Positions 17,133 to 25,814 of a stretch of DNA of 64,000 nt are shown in pieces. The notes under the pieces were generated by a model. The model made no database searches and was not told where the DNA came from. It was given only the letters and a program-made list of their open reading frames with translations. Positions within the stretch are counted from its first letter, which is position 1, and each line of letters opens with the position of its first letter. This DNA is from JAHRAW01 sp963693025 (GTDB lineage: Bacteria; Pseudomonadota; Gammaproteobacteria; Arenicellales; Poriferihabitantaceae), in assembly GCA_963693025.1 (NCBI GenBank), contig OY843749.1, positions 558,001 through 622,000 on the forward strand. Reading direction: 5' to 3'. The position numbers and the translations under genes were made by a program.

Positions 17133-17819
17133 TCAGGCCGCGCGCACGCCGGCGCTGTAACGCCGTTCCAGATAGCGGATGCCGACATTGGAAAACGCCG
17201 TCAACAACAGAAACAGCGCCGCCACCAGCAGGTAGAACGAAAACGGCTGGCGGGTGGCGCCGCCGGCTTGCCCCGCCTTGAACACCATGTCGTGCAAGCC
17301 GATGACCGACACCAGCGCGGTGGTTTTCATCAGCACCAGCCAGTTGTTGCCGAAGCCCGGCAGGGCGTGGCGAATCATCGCCGGAAAGGTGATGCGCACG
17401 AACACCCTGGCGGGCGTCATGCCATACGCATACCCGGCTTCGATTTCCCCGCGCGGCACCGCGAGTATCGCGCCGCGGAAGGTCTCCCCCATGTAGGCGC
17501 CGAAGATGAACCCGATGGTGATGACCCCGGCGGCAAACGGGCTGACATCGACGTAGCCCCAGCCGAGTTGGTCGGTGATGTTGTTAATCACGATTTGCCC
17601 GCCGAAAAACAGCAGCGTCATCAAGACCAGGTCGGGGATGCCGCGGATGACGGTGGTATAGACGCCGCCGACGGCGCGCGCCACGACCGACTGCGAGAGT
17701 TTGGCGGCTGCGGTCAACACCCCGAGCGCGCACGCAATCACCAGCGAAAGCAACGCGACCTCGACGGTCAGCAACGCTCCCGTCAAGATGAACGGCAGAT
17801 ATTCAAGTACCTCGGACAC
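17133..17819 (-). CDS. Polar/basic amino acid ABC transporter permease (HisQ-like)
   Basis: 228 residues, the second permease of the importer. HisMQ features: VIRGIPDLVLMTLLFFGG near the N-terminus and the EAA loop GEIEAGYAYGMTPARVFVRI. The family of HisQ/ArtQ/OccQ permeases takes arginine, lysine, ornithine, histidine or opines; the particular substrate cannot be read. About 60 bp downstream of the binding-protein gene. Confidence 0.93.
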   Translation of the reverse strand: MSEVLEYLPFILTGALLTVEVALLSLVIACALGVLTAAAKLSQSVVARAVGGVYTTVIRGIPDLVLMTLLFFGGQIVINNITDQLGWGYVDVSPFAAGVITIGFIFGAYMGETFRGAILAVPRGEIEAGYAYGMTPARVFVRITFPAMIRHALPGFGNNWLVLMKTTALVSVIGLHDMVFKAGQAGGATRQPFSFYLLVAALFLLLTAFSNVGIRYLERRYSAGVRAA

Positions 17820-17881
17820 GATGTGCTATTCCATACCGCCGCCGCGCGGGTGGTGGTGGCGGCGGCGGTGTTCAGGTCGGA

Positions 17882-18658
17882 TTAGTAAATATCGAAATCA
17901 AAATATTTGTCGTTGACCGCCTTGTATCTGCCGTTGCCGCGGATGGTCGCAATCGCTTTGTTAAGTTGCTCGGCCAAGTCGGTATCTTTCTTGCGAATGG
18001 CAATGCCAACACCTTCGCCAAAATACTCGGGGTCGGTATAACCGGGTCCGACGAATTCAAAATCTGCGCCCTGTTCGGTGGATAGAAAACCATCCTGAAT
18101 CGCCAGTGCACTTCCCAACAGCAAATCAATGCGCCCGGAAACCACGTCGAGGTAGGCTTCGTCTTGAGTGGCGTAGCGTTTTATGGCGACCGATTCGCCA
18201 AACTCAGTTGAGATGAAGGTGTCGTAAGTAGTGGCACGTTGCACGCCGACGCTTTTGCCCGCCAAGCCCGCTTTGTTAATCTCGATGCCGGAGCCTTTTT
18301 TGCGCACGAATCTTGCCGCTTCGCTGTAATACTTGTCAGTGAACGCCACCTTCTTCTTGCGCTCTTCGGTAATCGACATGGAGGCGATAATCGCGTCGTA
18401 TTTGCGCGCCAGCAACGCCGGAATGATGCCGTCCCAATCCTGCGGCACGAGCGTACACTCGGCTTCCATCGCCTTGCAAAGTTCCATGGCAATGTCGATG
18501 TCAAAGCCCACCAGTTCGCCGCTTTCGGTGACCGAACTGAACGGCGGATAGGCGCCTTCAACGCCGATGCGAATCTCTTTCCAGTCTTTCGCCTGCGTAT
18601 AAGACGATGCAGTCGCCAGCAACGCGACCGCGAACAGGGATGTCAGTGTTTTTTTCAT
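17882..18658 (-). CDS. Periplasmic amino acid-binding protein (lysine/arginine/ornithine type)
   Basis: 258 residues with a clear signal peptide (MKKTLTSLFAVALLATASSY, cleavage after TQA). The mature part shows family-3 solute-binding features: IRIGVEGAYPPFSS, GELVGFDIDIAMELCKAM, DWDGIIPALLARKYDAIIAS and MSITEERKKKVAFTDKYY, close in layout to HisJ/ArgT. It gives the specificity of the importer. The intergenic gap to the ATPase gene upstream is about 115 bp, so it may also have its own promoter, as binding proteins usually need higher expression. Confidence 0.94.
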   Translation of the reverse strand: MKKTLTSLFAVALLATASSYTQAKDWKEIRIGVEGAYPPFSSVTESGELVGFDIDIAMELCKAMEAECTLVPQDWDGIIPALLARKYDAIIASMSITEERKKKVAFTDKYYSEAARFVRKKGSGIEINKAGLAGKSVGVQRATTYDTFISTEFGESVAIKRYATQDEAYLDVVSGRIDLLLGSALAIQDGFLSTEQGADFEFVGPGYTDPEYFGEGVGIAIRKKDTDLAEQLNKAIATIRGNGRYKAVNDKYFDFDIY

Positions 18659-18774
18659 GGGTGTTCTCCTCGGGTTGTCTAAATGGTTGGGTTGGGTTGT
18701 CTGCTATGGATTGCGCGGTTCGCCGAATGACGACGCGTCAAGGGAAAATTTCACTGCGGCATCGGCGCCGCCGG

Positions 18775-19554
18775 CTACTTCAAGTTGCCGGCGAGAAACT
18801 GCCGGAAACGCTCGGATTTCGGATGGTCAAACACCTCTTGCGGCGGCCCGTCTTCCTCCACCAAACCCTGGTGCAGAAACAGCACGCGCCCCGACACCTC
18901 GCGCGCAAAGCCCATTTCATGGGTCACCACGAGCATGGTCCTGCCCTCCTCCGCCAAACTGCGCATAACTTTCAGCACTTCGCCGACCAGTTCGGGGTCG
19001 AGCGCCGAGGTCGGCTCATCGAACAACAACACCTCCGGCTCCATCGCCAGCGCCCTGGCAATCGCCACGCGCTGTTGCTGACCGCCGGACAGGTGCGCCG
19101 GATAATACGTCTTGCGGTCGCTCATGCCAACCCGGTCCAACACCGCTTCGGCGCGCTCCACCGCCTCCTTCTTCGCCATTTTCAACACCGAAACCGGCGC
19201 CTCGATGACGTTTTCCAGCACCGTCATATGCGACCACAGATTGAACTGCTGAAACACCATGCCGAGTTTGCTGCGAATGCGCTCAACCTGGCGCCGGTCA
19301 ACCGGAACACGCCCGCCACGATGCGACCGCATCGCAATCAACTCGCCGTGAACCGCGATGTCGCCCGAAGTCGGCGTCTCCAACAAGTTCACGCAACGCA
19401 ACAACGTGCTCTTCCCCGACCCGCTGCTGCCCAGCATAGAAATCACATCGTGCCGCCGAGCCGCCACCGAAATCCCCCGCAAAACTTCCAGCGCCCCAAA
19501 ACTCTTATGCAAATCCGTAATAGAAAGCACCGTATCGGAATCGTTCATACTCAT
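18775..19554 (-). CDS. Amino acid ABC transporter ATP-binding protein (HisP-like)
   Basis: 259 residues. Walker A GSSGSGKST, Q-loop VFQQFNLWSHMTV, signature LSGGQQQRVAIARALA, Walker B VLLFDEPTSALDPE, and H-loop VVTHEMGFA are all present. The insertion around IAMRSHRGGRVPVDRRQVER is typical of HisP/OccP-type ATPases. First gene of the importer unit. The start is at MSMNDSDT; an internal ATG two codons later would also serve. A repeat copy and C-tracts lie upstream, so its promoter must be in or near the repeat. Confidence 0.95.
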   Translation of the reverse strand: MSMNDSDTVLSITDLHKSFGALEVLRGISVAARRHDVISMLGSSGSGKSTLLRCVNLLETPTSGDIAVHGELIAMRSHRGGRVPVDRRQVERIRSKLGMVFQQFNLWSHMTVLENVIEAPVSVLKMAKKEAVERAEAVLDRVGMSDRKTYYPAHLSGGQQQRVAIARALAMEPEVLLFDEPTSALDPELVGEVLKVMRSLAEEGRTMLVVTHEMGFAREVSGRVLFLHQGLVEEDGPPQEVFDHPKSERFRQFLAGNLK

Positions 19555-19668
19555 CTTCGCGTCTGTTTCAATCCGCCCAGCCTAAATGTTTTGGGGGGAT
19601 AAAGCAATTGCTTTGGGGTTGTGTGGGGGTCTCGTCATGCCATCCCATACCCCCACCCCCCCCAACCC

Positions 19669-19919
19669 CGTCATTCTCGAGCGTTAGTGACCGTTGCCGC
19701 CGCGCTTTTTCTTTTAGCGGCGGCTTACGGACACTTACGACCTCGGGAATCTCCCTAAGACTGGCGCTGAGCCCAAACAACGCCATTCCCGCAGTCTTTT
19801 GAGCGGGAAAAATCCGCCGGGAGCGGATTTTCGCGTAGCCCGAAGGGTTTGTATCAGGGATGATACAAACAAAAATATAGTCGCTGACGCTCCCTATTTT
19901 CTATCGTTCGAGAATGACG
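19669..19919 (+). repeat. Dispersed mosaic repeat, copy with extra hairpin modules
   Basis: Starts CGTCATTCTCGAGCG, ends CGTTCGAGAATGACG. In place of the usual right half it holds a CATTCCCGC/GCGGGAA hairpin (19784-19808), then the hairpin AAAATCCGC-CGGGA-GCGGATTTT (19809-19831) and the palindrome TTTGTATCAGGGATGATACA (19848-19868). Together with C-rich DNA at 19640-19668 it fills the gap between the ABC ATPase start and the monooxygenase-like gene. Confidence 0.85.
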
Positions 19920-19997
19920 ACTATTACTCGTCATTCTTCAGTACAGGTCGCCCACGCCGGCGGAGCGAATTCTCATCCGCCGTCTATTCCGCACGGA

Positions 19998-20333
19998 TTA
20001 CTTCTTAACGGCTCGCGCGTTGGGCGTGATGTGATCAAAGGCATCATCGCCGTAGGATTTTTGCACTTCCGCAATAACTACATGAAATCCGTCGTACCAA
20101 TCCTTGTAGCGTCGCTTGGCTTCCACATGTTTGGGATGGCGGGAAAACTGGCTAAGCGCCGTTTGATTTTCCCAATAATAGACAGAATTGCGCTTGCTCC
20201 CGTCAGGCGCGATCCAGTTTTCTTTGCCAAGAAACCCCGGCGTGGCTTGCGCCGCCTCGGCAATCATTGCATCAAGGGCGAAAAACTCGGCATCAAGGTT
20301 TTTCTCGGTGAAAATAAAACTCGCCATTAACAT
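19998..20333 (-). CDS. Antibiotic-biosynthesis-monooxygenase (ABM)-like small protein
   Basis: 111 residues from ATG 20333, chosen because GGGAG lies 6-10 bases upstream; the frame continues 11 codons further up without a ribosome site. The peptide SFIFTEKNLDAEFFALDAMI, then ATPGFLGKENWIAPDG and NSVYYWENQTALSQFSRHP has the beta-strand/helix pattern and the central GFLG/W residues of ABM-fold proteins, including heme-degrading types. The substrate is not known. It stands alone between two repeat copies. Confidence 0.65.
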   Translation of the reverse strand: MLMASFIFTEKNLDAEFFALDAMIAEAAQATPGFLGKENWIAPDGSKRNSVYYWENQTALSQFSRHPKHVEAKRRYKDWYDGFHVVIAEVQKSYGDDAFDHITPNARAVKK

Positions 20334-20394
20334 TTTTTCTCCCTTTCGGAATAAGAAAAACTGCATTATACAAAATTCAAGTACAGGAAAAATA

Positions 20395-20687
20395 TCGAGC
20401 GTTAGTGTCCGTTGGTCGCCGCGCTTTTTCTTTTAAGCGGCGGCTTACGGACACTTGCGTCCTCGGGAAAAATCCGCCGGGAGCGGATTTTCGCGTAGCC
20501 CGCAGGGCGCGTATCAGGGATGATACGCGCAATCTCCCTAAGACTGGCACGGGCTTTGTTGGAATTCACGCTAGCCTTAGGGAGATTCCCGAAGGTGATG
20601 AAAAATATAGTCGCTATCGCTCCTTATTTTTCTATCATTCGAGAATGACGAAGTTGGGGAGTTTTTCTACCGTTCGAGAACGACAAA
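20395..20687 (+). repeat. Dispersed mosaic repeat, degraded left end, extra right end
   Basis: The left end is damaged (only TCGAGCGTTAGTGTCCG remains). The copy carries the module AAAATCCGC/GCGGATTTT and a GTATCAGGGATGATAC palindrome at about 20468-20530, then the standard GGGAATCTCCC/GGGAGATTCCC-type module, and ends at 20650. A second right-end fragment follows to 20687, ending 5 bp from the fadJ stop. Confidence 0.8.
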
Positions 20688-20691
20688 GTCA

Positions 20692-22758
20692 CTACACCCC
20701 CGACTCGAACGCACCCCACCCCGCACACGGCTTGAAACGCTCCCCATACTGCGCCTGCAAAGCACGAAGTTTGCGCAGCAAATTGTCCTGCCCTTGCTCG
20801 GCGATGTAGTTGATGGGTCCCCCGCGGAACGGCGCGAAGCCGGCGCCGAAAACTAGTGCGGCGTCGAGTTGGTTGGGTTGTTCCACCACGCCTTCGTGCA
20901 GGCAGGCGAGCGCTTCGTTGAGGTAGCGGAAGACCAGCCGGTCTTGAATGTCCGCCGCCGCCGGAGTGCCCGCGTCATCGGCGCCCTTGCCTTTTTGCGC
21001 TTTGCCGCCGACCCATTTGTAAAACCCCTGACCGGTTTTCTTGCCGAGTTCGCCGGCTTCCACTTTTTGTTGTAACGCCGCCGGCACATCGGCGGCGGCG
21101 GCGCTCAGGTTTTGTGCGACTCGTAGGCAAATGTCCAGCCCCACCGTGTCCGCCAGCGTGACGGGTCCCATGAGCATTCCGAATTGTGTCGCCGCGCGGT
21201 CGATGGCGGGGGCGGGCACGCCTTCGTCGAGCAGCGTCACCGCTTCTAGCAAATACGGCGTCAGGATTCGGTTCACCAAAAAACCGGGTCCGCTTTTGAC
21301 CGGCACCGGCAGGCGACCAATGCGCCCGGCGAATGCGGCGGCGGTGGCGGCGGCTTGCGCGGCGGTGGCATCCGCCGTCACGATTTCCACCAATTGCATT
21401 TTCGCCACCGGGTTGAAAAAGTGCAGCCCCACCAAACGCTCGGGCGCGCTCAGGGACTGGATCAGGGTTTCCAGCGGAATGCTGGAAGTGTTGGTCGCCA
21501 ACAGCGCGTCGGGGCGGGCGATTTTCTGCAATTCGGAAAACACCGACATCTTGGCGTCGGCGTTTTCAACGATCGCTTCGATGACCACATCGGCGCGCCG
21601 CGCGCCCTGCCCTGCCAAATCGATGTGGAATCGGTCCATCGCCCGTTGAACCCGCCGCGGCGATTTCAGTTTGCGCTTGAACAGGTCGTGGGCGCGGCGG
21701 TTGGCGTGGGCGAGCGCTTGCGGATTTTGGTCGTGCAGCGTCGCGCTCAAACCGCGCAGCGCGCACCACGCGGCAATGTCGCCGCCCATGACCCCGGCGC
21801 CGACGACATGCACGTGCTCGCACCGCCGCCCTTGCCCTTGCGAACTCCCGCCGGCTTTTTTCAGCGCCTCGCGGAGGAAAAACACCTTCACCAAGTTGCG
21901 CGAAGTCGGCGTCGTAATCAGTTGCGCGACCGATGCTTGCTCCGCCTTCAGCAAGGCGCCGCGCTTGCCGCCGTGCCGCCGCCACAGTTCGAGCAGTCGG
22001 TAGGGCGCGGGATAGTGTTCCGGGTCAACCATGCCGGCGATTTTTTTGTGTAGCACATTGGCGACTATCGCCCGCAGCGGCGCGTGGTTGAGCAACCTTT
22101 TCCAGCCCCCCACTCGGTGGCGGCGGCGGCGCGACCGCGCATTGCCGGCGATGACATAGCGCGCCGTTCGCTCCAGTTGTCGCAACGGCACCGCATGGTC
22201 GACGATTCCAAGCCGTTTGGCGGTTCGGGGCGGGACGCCGCGACCGCTCAGCATCAAGTCCATCGCCGCGAGGGCGCCGATGGTTTCGATTAGCCGGGCG
22301 ACGCCGCCGAATCCGGGGTGAATGCCGAGCCGCACTTCGGGCAGCCCGATGCGGATTTCCGGCGCATCGCACGCCACGCGGTAGTCGCACGCGAGCGCCA
22401 GTTCGAGGCCGCCGCCGAGGCAGTGGCCGTTGATGAGCGCCACGCTCGGCAGGCTCAGCGCTTCCAGCCGGTCGATGACGCCGTGGGCGGTGGCGAGCAG
22501 GTCAGCCGCCTGTTGCGCGTTTTCGATGGCGCTGAATTCGCCGACATCGGCGCCGGCGATGAAGCCGCGCGCTTTGCCCGAGCAGATGAACAGCGCGCCG
22601 GGTTGGGCGCGCTCGATTTCATCCAGCGCCGCGCCCAACTCCGCCATGACCTCGCCGGACAGCACATTCTGACCGCCGCCCGGTTTGTCCAGGGTCAGCC
22701 GGCAAATATCATCCGCGCTTTCGATGCGCCAGTTTTGCAGCGTTTGCATGCGCGTCAA
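20692..22758 (-). CDS. fadJ: Fatty acid oxidation multifunctional protein, FadJ-like alpha subunit
   Basis: 688 residues combining enoyl-CoA hydratase (N-terminal, about 1-190, with GHCLGGGLELALACDYRVA and the catalytic acid region GLPEVRLGIHPGFGG) and 3-hydroxyacyl-CoA dehydrogenase (HVVGAGVMGGDIAAWCALRG as the NAD-binding loop, GLHFFNPVAKMQLVEIV as the catalytic histidine segment, and a second C-terminal domain with GAGFAPFRGGP). It works with the thiolase encoded just upstream. Start is either MTRMQTL at 22758 or the third-codon ATG. The short gap to fadI suggests an operon. Confidence 0.95.
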   Translation of the reverse strand: MTRMQTLQNWRIESADDICRLTLDKPGGGQNVLSGEVMAELGAALDEIERAQPGALFICSGKARGFIAGADVGEFSAIENAQQAADLLATAHGVIDRLEALSLPSVALINGHCLGGGLELALACDYRVACDAPEIRIGLPEVRLGIHPGFGGVARLIETIGALAAMDLMLSGRGVPPRTAKRLGIVDHAVPLRQLERTARYVIAGNARSRRRRHRVGGWKRLLNHAPLRAIVANVLHKKIAGMVDPEHYPAPYRLLELWRRHGGKRGALLKAEQASVAQLITTPTSRNLVKVFFLREALKKAGGSSQGQGRRCEHVHVVGAGVMGGDIAAWCALRGLSATLHDQNPQALAHANRRAHDLFKRKLKSPRRVQRAMDRFHIDLAGQGARRADVVIEAIVENADAKMSVFSELQKIARPDALLATNTSSIPLETLIQSLSAPERLVGLHFFNPVAKMQLVEIVTADATAAQAAATAAAFAGRIGRLPVPVKSGPGFLVNRILTPYLLEAVTLLDEGVPAPAIDRAATQFGMLMGPVTLADTVGLDICLRVAQNLSAAAADVPAALQQKVEAGELGKKTGQGFYKWVGGKAQKGKGADDAGTPAAADIQDRLVFRYLNEALACLHEGVVEQPNQLDAALVFGAGFAPFRGGPINYIAEQGQDNLLRKLRALQAQYGERFKPCAGWGAFESGV

Positions 22759-22784
22759 CTACCTCGCCTCGCCTTGCGCCCGGC

Positions 22785-24083
22785 TCACGCCTCGGGCGCG
22801 CGTTCAATCAGCATCGCGCCGCCCTGCCCGCCGCCGATGCACAGCGTCGCCACCGCGCGCCGCCAGCGATTGCGCTCCAGCACGTGTAATGCGTGCAGCA
22901 CAATGCGCGCGCCGCTGGCGCCGACCGGGTGGCCGATGCTGATGCCGCCGCCGTCGAGGTTGAGCCGCTCGCGCTTCACTTCGCCGAGCGCGCCGGGCAG
23001 GCCGAGGTGGTCGCGGCAATACGCATCGGATTGCCACGCCGCGAGGCAGCCGAGCACTTGCCCGGCAAAGGCTTCGTTGATTTCCCAGTAGTCGATGTCG
23101 TCGAGGCGCAAGCCGTGGCGTTGCAGTAGCGGGGTGACGGCGTGCACGGGACCGAGCCCCATCTCGGCGGGGTCGAGGCCCGCCCACTGGCAGTCGAGCA
23201 ACCGCGCGCGCGCGCGCAGGCCGTGCCGCTTCACGGCGGCTTCGCCCGCCAGCACCAGCCAGGCGCAGCCGTCGCTGATTTGCGCGCTGTTGCCGGCGGT
23301 CACGCGCCCCGCGGGACGGTCGAACACCGCTTTCAGTTTCGCCAATTTTTCCACGCTCGAGTCGCGGCGCAGGCCGCTGTCTTCGCGGTAATCGTTGCCG
23401 GCGGTGTCGAAAATGGCGACCCTTTCGGCGTCGAAAATTCCGCCATCGGTGGCCGCCGCGAGCCGCTCGTGGCTGTCAACCGCGAACGCGTCCATCGCTT
23501 CGCGGCTGATGTCAAAACGATGCGCGACTTCCTCGGCGGTCTGCCCCATGGAAAGGCCGACCACCGGGTCGGTCAGCCCTTTGAGCAGGCCGATGACCGG
23601 CGCCAGCGACGACGGCTTGAGCCGCGCCAGCGCCTTCAACTTGCCCGCCACGGTGGTCGCCCGCGCCCAGCCCGCCAGCCAACTCACGAACGACGCGCTG
23701 AACAGCACCGGCGCATGGCTCATGGCTTCGGTGCCGCCCGCGAGCGCCAACTCGCTGCGCCCCGAGGCGATGTTGGTGGCGGCGGAATCGAGCGCCTGCA
23801 TGCCGCTGGCGCAGTTGCGCGCCACGCTCCACGCCGGGGTTGAATCGCCGCAGCCGAGGCGCAACGAGGCGACCCGCCCAATATTGGCTTCTTCCACACT
23901 GGGACCCACGCAGCCGAGAATCACCTCGTCAAAGTCGCCCGGCGCAAACGGCTGGCGCGCCAGCAACGGCTGCCCGGCGGCGACCGCCAAATCAACCGCG
24001 GCAAACGGACCGGGCGCGCCCGCCGCCTTCAGAAACGGCGTGCGGCAACCGTCAATCACATAAACATCTCGACCATCGTGCAT
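22785..24083 (-). CDS. fadI: 3-ketoacyl-CoA thiolase, FadI-like beta subunit
   Basis: 432 residues. Catalytic cysteine in SVARNCASGMQALDSAA, the histidine in NEAFAGQ-type context (YWEINEAFAGQVLG), the GHPVGASGARIV loop, and the second cysteine in CIGGGQGGAMLIE near the C-terminus. Start placed at MHDGRDVYVIDGCRTPF (24083), since the ten-residue upstream extension is not protein-like for the family. Position upstream of fadJ with 26 bp between fits the fadIJ order of gammaproteobacteria. Confidence 0.95.
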   Translation of the reverse strand: MHDGRDVYVIDGCRTPFLKAAGAPGPFAAVDLAVAAGQPLLARQPFAPGDFDEVILGCVGPSVEEANIGRVASLRLGCGDSTPAWSVARNCASGMQALDSAATNIASGRSELALAGGTEAMSHAPVLFSASFVSWLAGWARATTVAGKLKALARLKPSSLAPVIGLLKGLTDPVVGLSMGQTAEEVAHRFDISREAMDAFAVDSHERLAAATDGGIFDAERVAIFDTAGNDYREDSGLRRDSSVEKLAKLKAVFDRPAGRVTAGNSAQISDGCAWLVLAGEAAVKRHGLRARARLLDCQWAGLDPAEMGLGPVHAVTPLLQRHGLRLDDIDYWEINEAFAGQVLGCLAAWQSDAYCRDHLGLPGALGEVKRERLNLDGGGISIGHPVGASGARIVLHALHVLERNRWRRAVATLCIGGGQGGAMLIERAPEA

Positions 24084-24178
24084 AAGCAATCCCACCGAGC
24101 ATCGGCGCATCATCGCATCGCATTATAGCGCATGGGCGGCGCGCGGCGCGGCGCGTTCGGGTATACTTCGGGCAATCG

Positions 24179-24253
24179 GCGGGTGTCGTATAATGGTTAT
24201 TACCTGAGCTTCCCATGCTCATGACGACGGTTCGATTCCGTTCACCCGCTCCA
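24179..24253 (+). tRNA. tRNA-Gly (anticodon CCC)
   Basis: The acceptor stem GCGGGTG pairs with CACCCGC, followed by T and an encoded CCA. The anticodon arm is TGAGC-TTCCCAT-GCTCA, giving anticodon CCC. The T-arm has GGTTCGATTCC. It sits between fadI (divergent) and the DnaJ-domain gene, with no other tRNA nearby. Confidence 0.95.
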
Positions 24254-24372
24254 CCTGACACCTCCGGGCGCGGTTGCCCTGCTTTCCGCGTTCCGCGCTC
24301 CGGTAACGCAGTCGTTGAGATGACCCTTTCCCCGCACGTTCAGCCCGCCACCGCCACCGCTCGCGTTTTCTG

Positions 24373-25146
24373 ATGGCGTGGTGGGGCAAAGTGGTCGGCG
24401 GGGCTTTCGGCCTCTTGCTCGGCGGACCGATTGGCGCGCTGCTCGGCGCCTCTCTGGGGCACCGGTTTGACGCCGGCAAGGACGCATCGCATCTCCACGC
24501 CGGCGACCAGGAGCGCGTTCAAGCCGCGTTTTTCACCGCCACCTTCGCGGTGATGGGGCATATCGCCAAGGCGGACGGCCGGGTCAGCCGCGAGGAAATC
24601 GCCCTCGCCAGGCAGTTGATGGGGCAGTTGCGGCTGGACCGCGCGCAAAGAAAACTGGCCGAAGCGCTGTTCAACGAAGGCAAGCAACCCGCGTTTCAAC
24701 TCGATGCGGTGTTGCGGCAGTTTCGCCGGGAATGCCACCGCCGCGGCACGCTGGTGAAGATATTCATGGAGATACAAATTCAGGCGGCGCTGGCGGACGG
24801 CAGCCTCGCGCCCGAGGAAAATCAAATACTCCGGCAAGTGGCGCAAGCGCTCGGCGTGACGCGCGCCGACTTGGAACAACTCATCAACCTGATGCGGGGC
24901 GCCCACGCCTACGAGACCCAAAGCGAGCAAGTTTCGCTCGCCGACGCCTACCGCATCCTCGGCGTCGATGCGAAAACACCGCTACCCGAAATCCGCAAAG
25001 CCTACCGCCGCCTGCGCGGTCAACACCACCCCGACAAACTGGTATCAAAGGGCTTGCCGGAGGAGATGATTAAACTAGCCAACGAAAAAACCCATGAAAT
25101 ACGCCAGGCATGGGAGCAGGTGAAGAAGTCGCGTCAGGGGGGTTGA
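24373..25146 (+). CDS. djlA: Co-chaperone DjlA-like protein (TerB and DnaJ domains)
   Basis: 257 residues. An N-terminal hydrophobic, glycine-rich membrane segment (GGAFGLLLGGPIGALLGASL) anchors it. A TerB-like domain follows (HIAKADGRVSREEIALARQL and ALADGSLAPEENQILRQVA), then a C-terminal J-domain (DAYRILGVD, with the HPD tripeptide in RGQHHPDKLVSKGL) that activates DnaK. This domain order defines DjlA. The stop codon lies within a run of G-tracts (25137-25162). Confidence 0.95.
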   Translation: MAWWGKVVGGAFGLLLGGPIGALLGASLGHRFDAGKDASHLHAGDQERVQAAFFTATFAVMGHIAKADGRVSREEIALARQLMGQLRLDRAQRKLAEALFNEGKQPAFQLDAVLRQFRRECHRRGTLVKIFMEIQIQAALADGSLAPEENQILRQVAQALGVTRADLEQLINLMRGAHAYETQSEQVSLADAYRILGVDAKTPLPEIRKAYRRLRGQHHPDKLVSKGLPEEMIKLANEKTHEIRQAWEQVKKSRQGG

Positions 25147-25180
25147 GAATGGGGGGTGGGGGTTCGGTTTCGGTGGGAGG

Positions 25181-25291
25181 TTAGTCGTTGCCTTTGCTTT
25201 CGTCGCTCTCATCTCCGCGGAGGATTACGTAAATCATGAGCAACAAGAACGGGATTCCAACACTCAACACACTAATCACAAACGGAGTCAT
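25181..25291 (-). CDS. 36-residue single-span membrane protein, copy 2 of a tandem pair
   Basis: ATG at 25291 preceded by AGGAGG with good spacing, stop TAA at 25181-25183. The N-terminus MTPFVISVLSVGIPFLLLMI is one hydrophobic helix; the C-terminus after LRG is acidic and charged (DESDESKGND). It aligns over its whole length with the 36-residue product of 25357-25467 (MTPF start, hydrophobic core ending LLLMIY, charged tail). Two tandem copies with intact start, ribosome site and reading frame argue that it is a real gene. Last of a three-gene unit; no family recognised. Confidence 0.7.
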   Translation of the reverse strand: MTPFVISVLSVGIPFLLLMIYVILRGDESDESKGND

Positions 25292-25356
25292 CTACCTTTC
25301 CTCCTTGACCGCAGGAAAATTCATGCTCTCTCCGTTGCCGGAGAGAAAATCACTAT

Positions 25357-25467
25357 TCAATCGTCGCGCGTACTTTCGTCATCCTTACCTTCGCGGTAAA
25401 GTCCGTAAATCATCAGTAGCAAGAGCGGGACTGAAATACCCAACACGCTTATCATAAATGGAGTCAT
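25357..25467 (-). CDS. 36-residue single-span membrane protein, copy 1 of a tandem pair
   Basis: ATG at 25467, stop TGA at 25357-25359. The peptide starts MTPFMISVLGISVPLLLLMI and ends in a charged tail (REGKDDESTRDD). Its ATG overlaps the stop of the 62-residue gene upstream (ATGA), and its AGGAGG ribosome site lies inside that gene's last codons, so translation is coupled. Paralogue of the 25181-25291 protein. Such small hydrophobic proteins often act as accessory subunits of membrane complexes, but no partner is evident here. Confidence 0.7.
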   Translation of the reverse strand: MTPFMISVLGISVPLLLLMIYGLYREGKDDESTRDD

Positions 25468-25652
25468 TTATCTTTCCTCCTGATTACAGAAAAAACAATC
25501 AACAGACCCCCGGCAATGATGGCGGTTATCGCCTCGCGCCACACCCCATCACCGAGGGCACCGTGTAACATACCGCCCGCCAAAATCACGATGCCCGCGT
25601 TCTGGCTCACGTCTCGAAGCCGGGTCCAATCGATTTCAAGTTTGAATTTCAT
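25464..25652 (-). CDS. 62-residue small membrane protein, first gene of a three-gene unit
   Basis: The N-terminal part (MKFKLEIDWTRLRDVSQNAG) is polar and amphipathic. Two hydrophobic stretches follow, around IVILAGGMLHGAL and AITAIIAGGLLIVFSVI, and a basic tail RRKDK. ATG at 25652 has AGGG about 11 bases upstream. Overlaps the next small gene by 4 bases. Unknown family; probably membrane-inserted with the basic tail inside. The 160 bp between it and trmB (divergent) must hold the promoters. Confidence 0.65.
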   Translation of the reverse strand: MKFKLEIDWTRLRDVSQNAGIVILAGGMLHGALGDGVWREAITAIIAGGLLIVFSVIRRKDK

Positions 25653-25814
25653 AAGCGAACCCTAACACACTTTCTCCCGCCAAACCACATCCAAGCCATT
25701 TATTCCGTTTCGCGCATCCCGTAAATACCCCATCTCTGCGGTTTCTCCGAGGTTGTTAACTATAATCCGGCATAAACCAAAGCCCAATTGACGAAAGATT
25801 AACCACCCCGCCCG

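Noticed and set aside
24052..24487. Minus-strand frames across the tRNA-Gly gene
   Set aside because: They run through the tRNA and have no protein-like features.
25236..25457. Plus-strand 73-codon frame over the small-membrane-protein region
   Set aside because: It is antisense to two better-supported genes with strong ribosome sites and paralogy on the minus strand.
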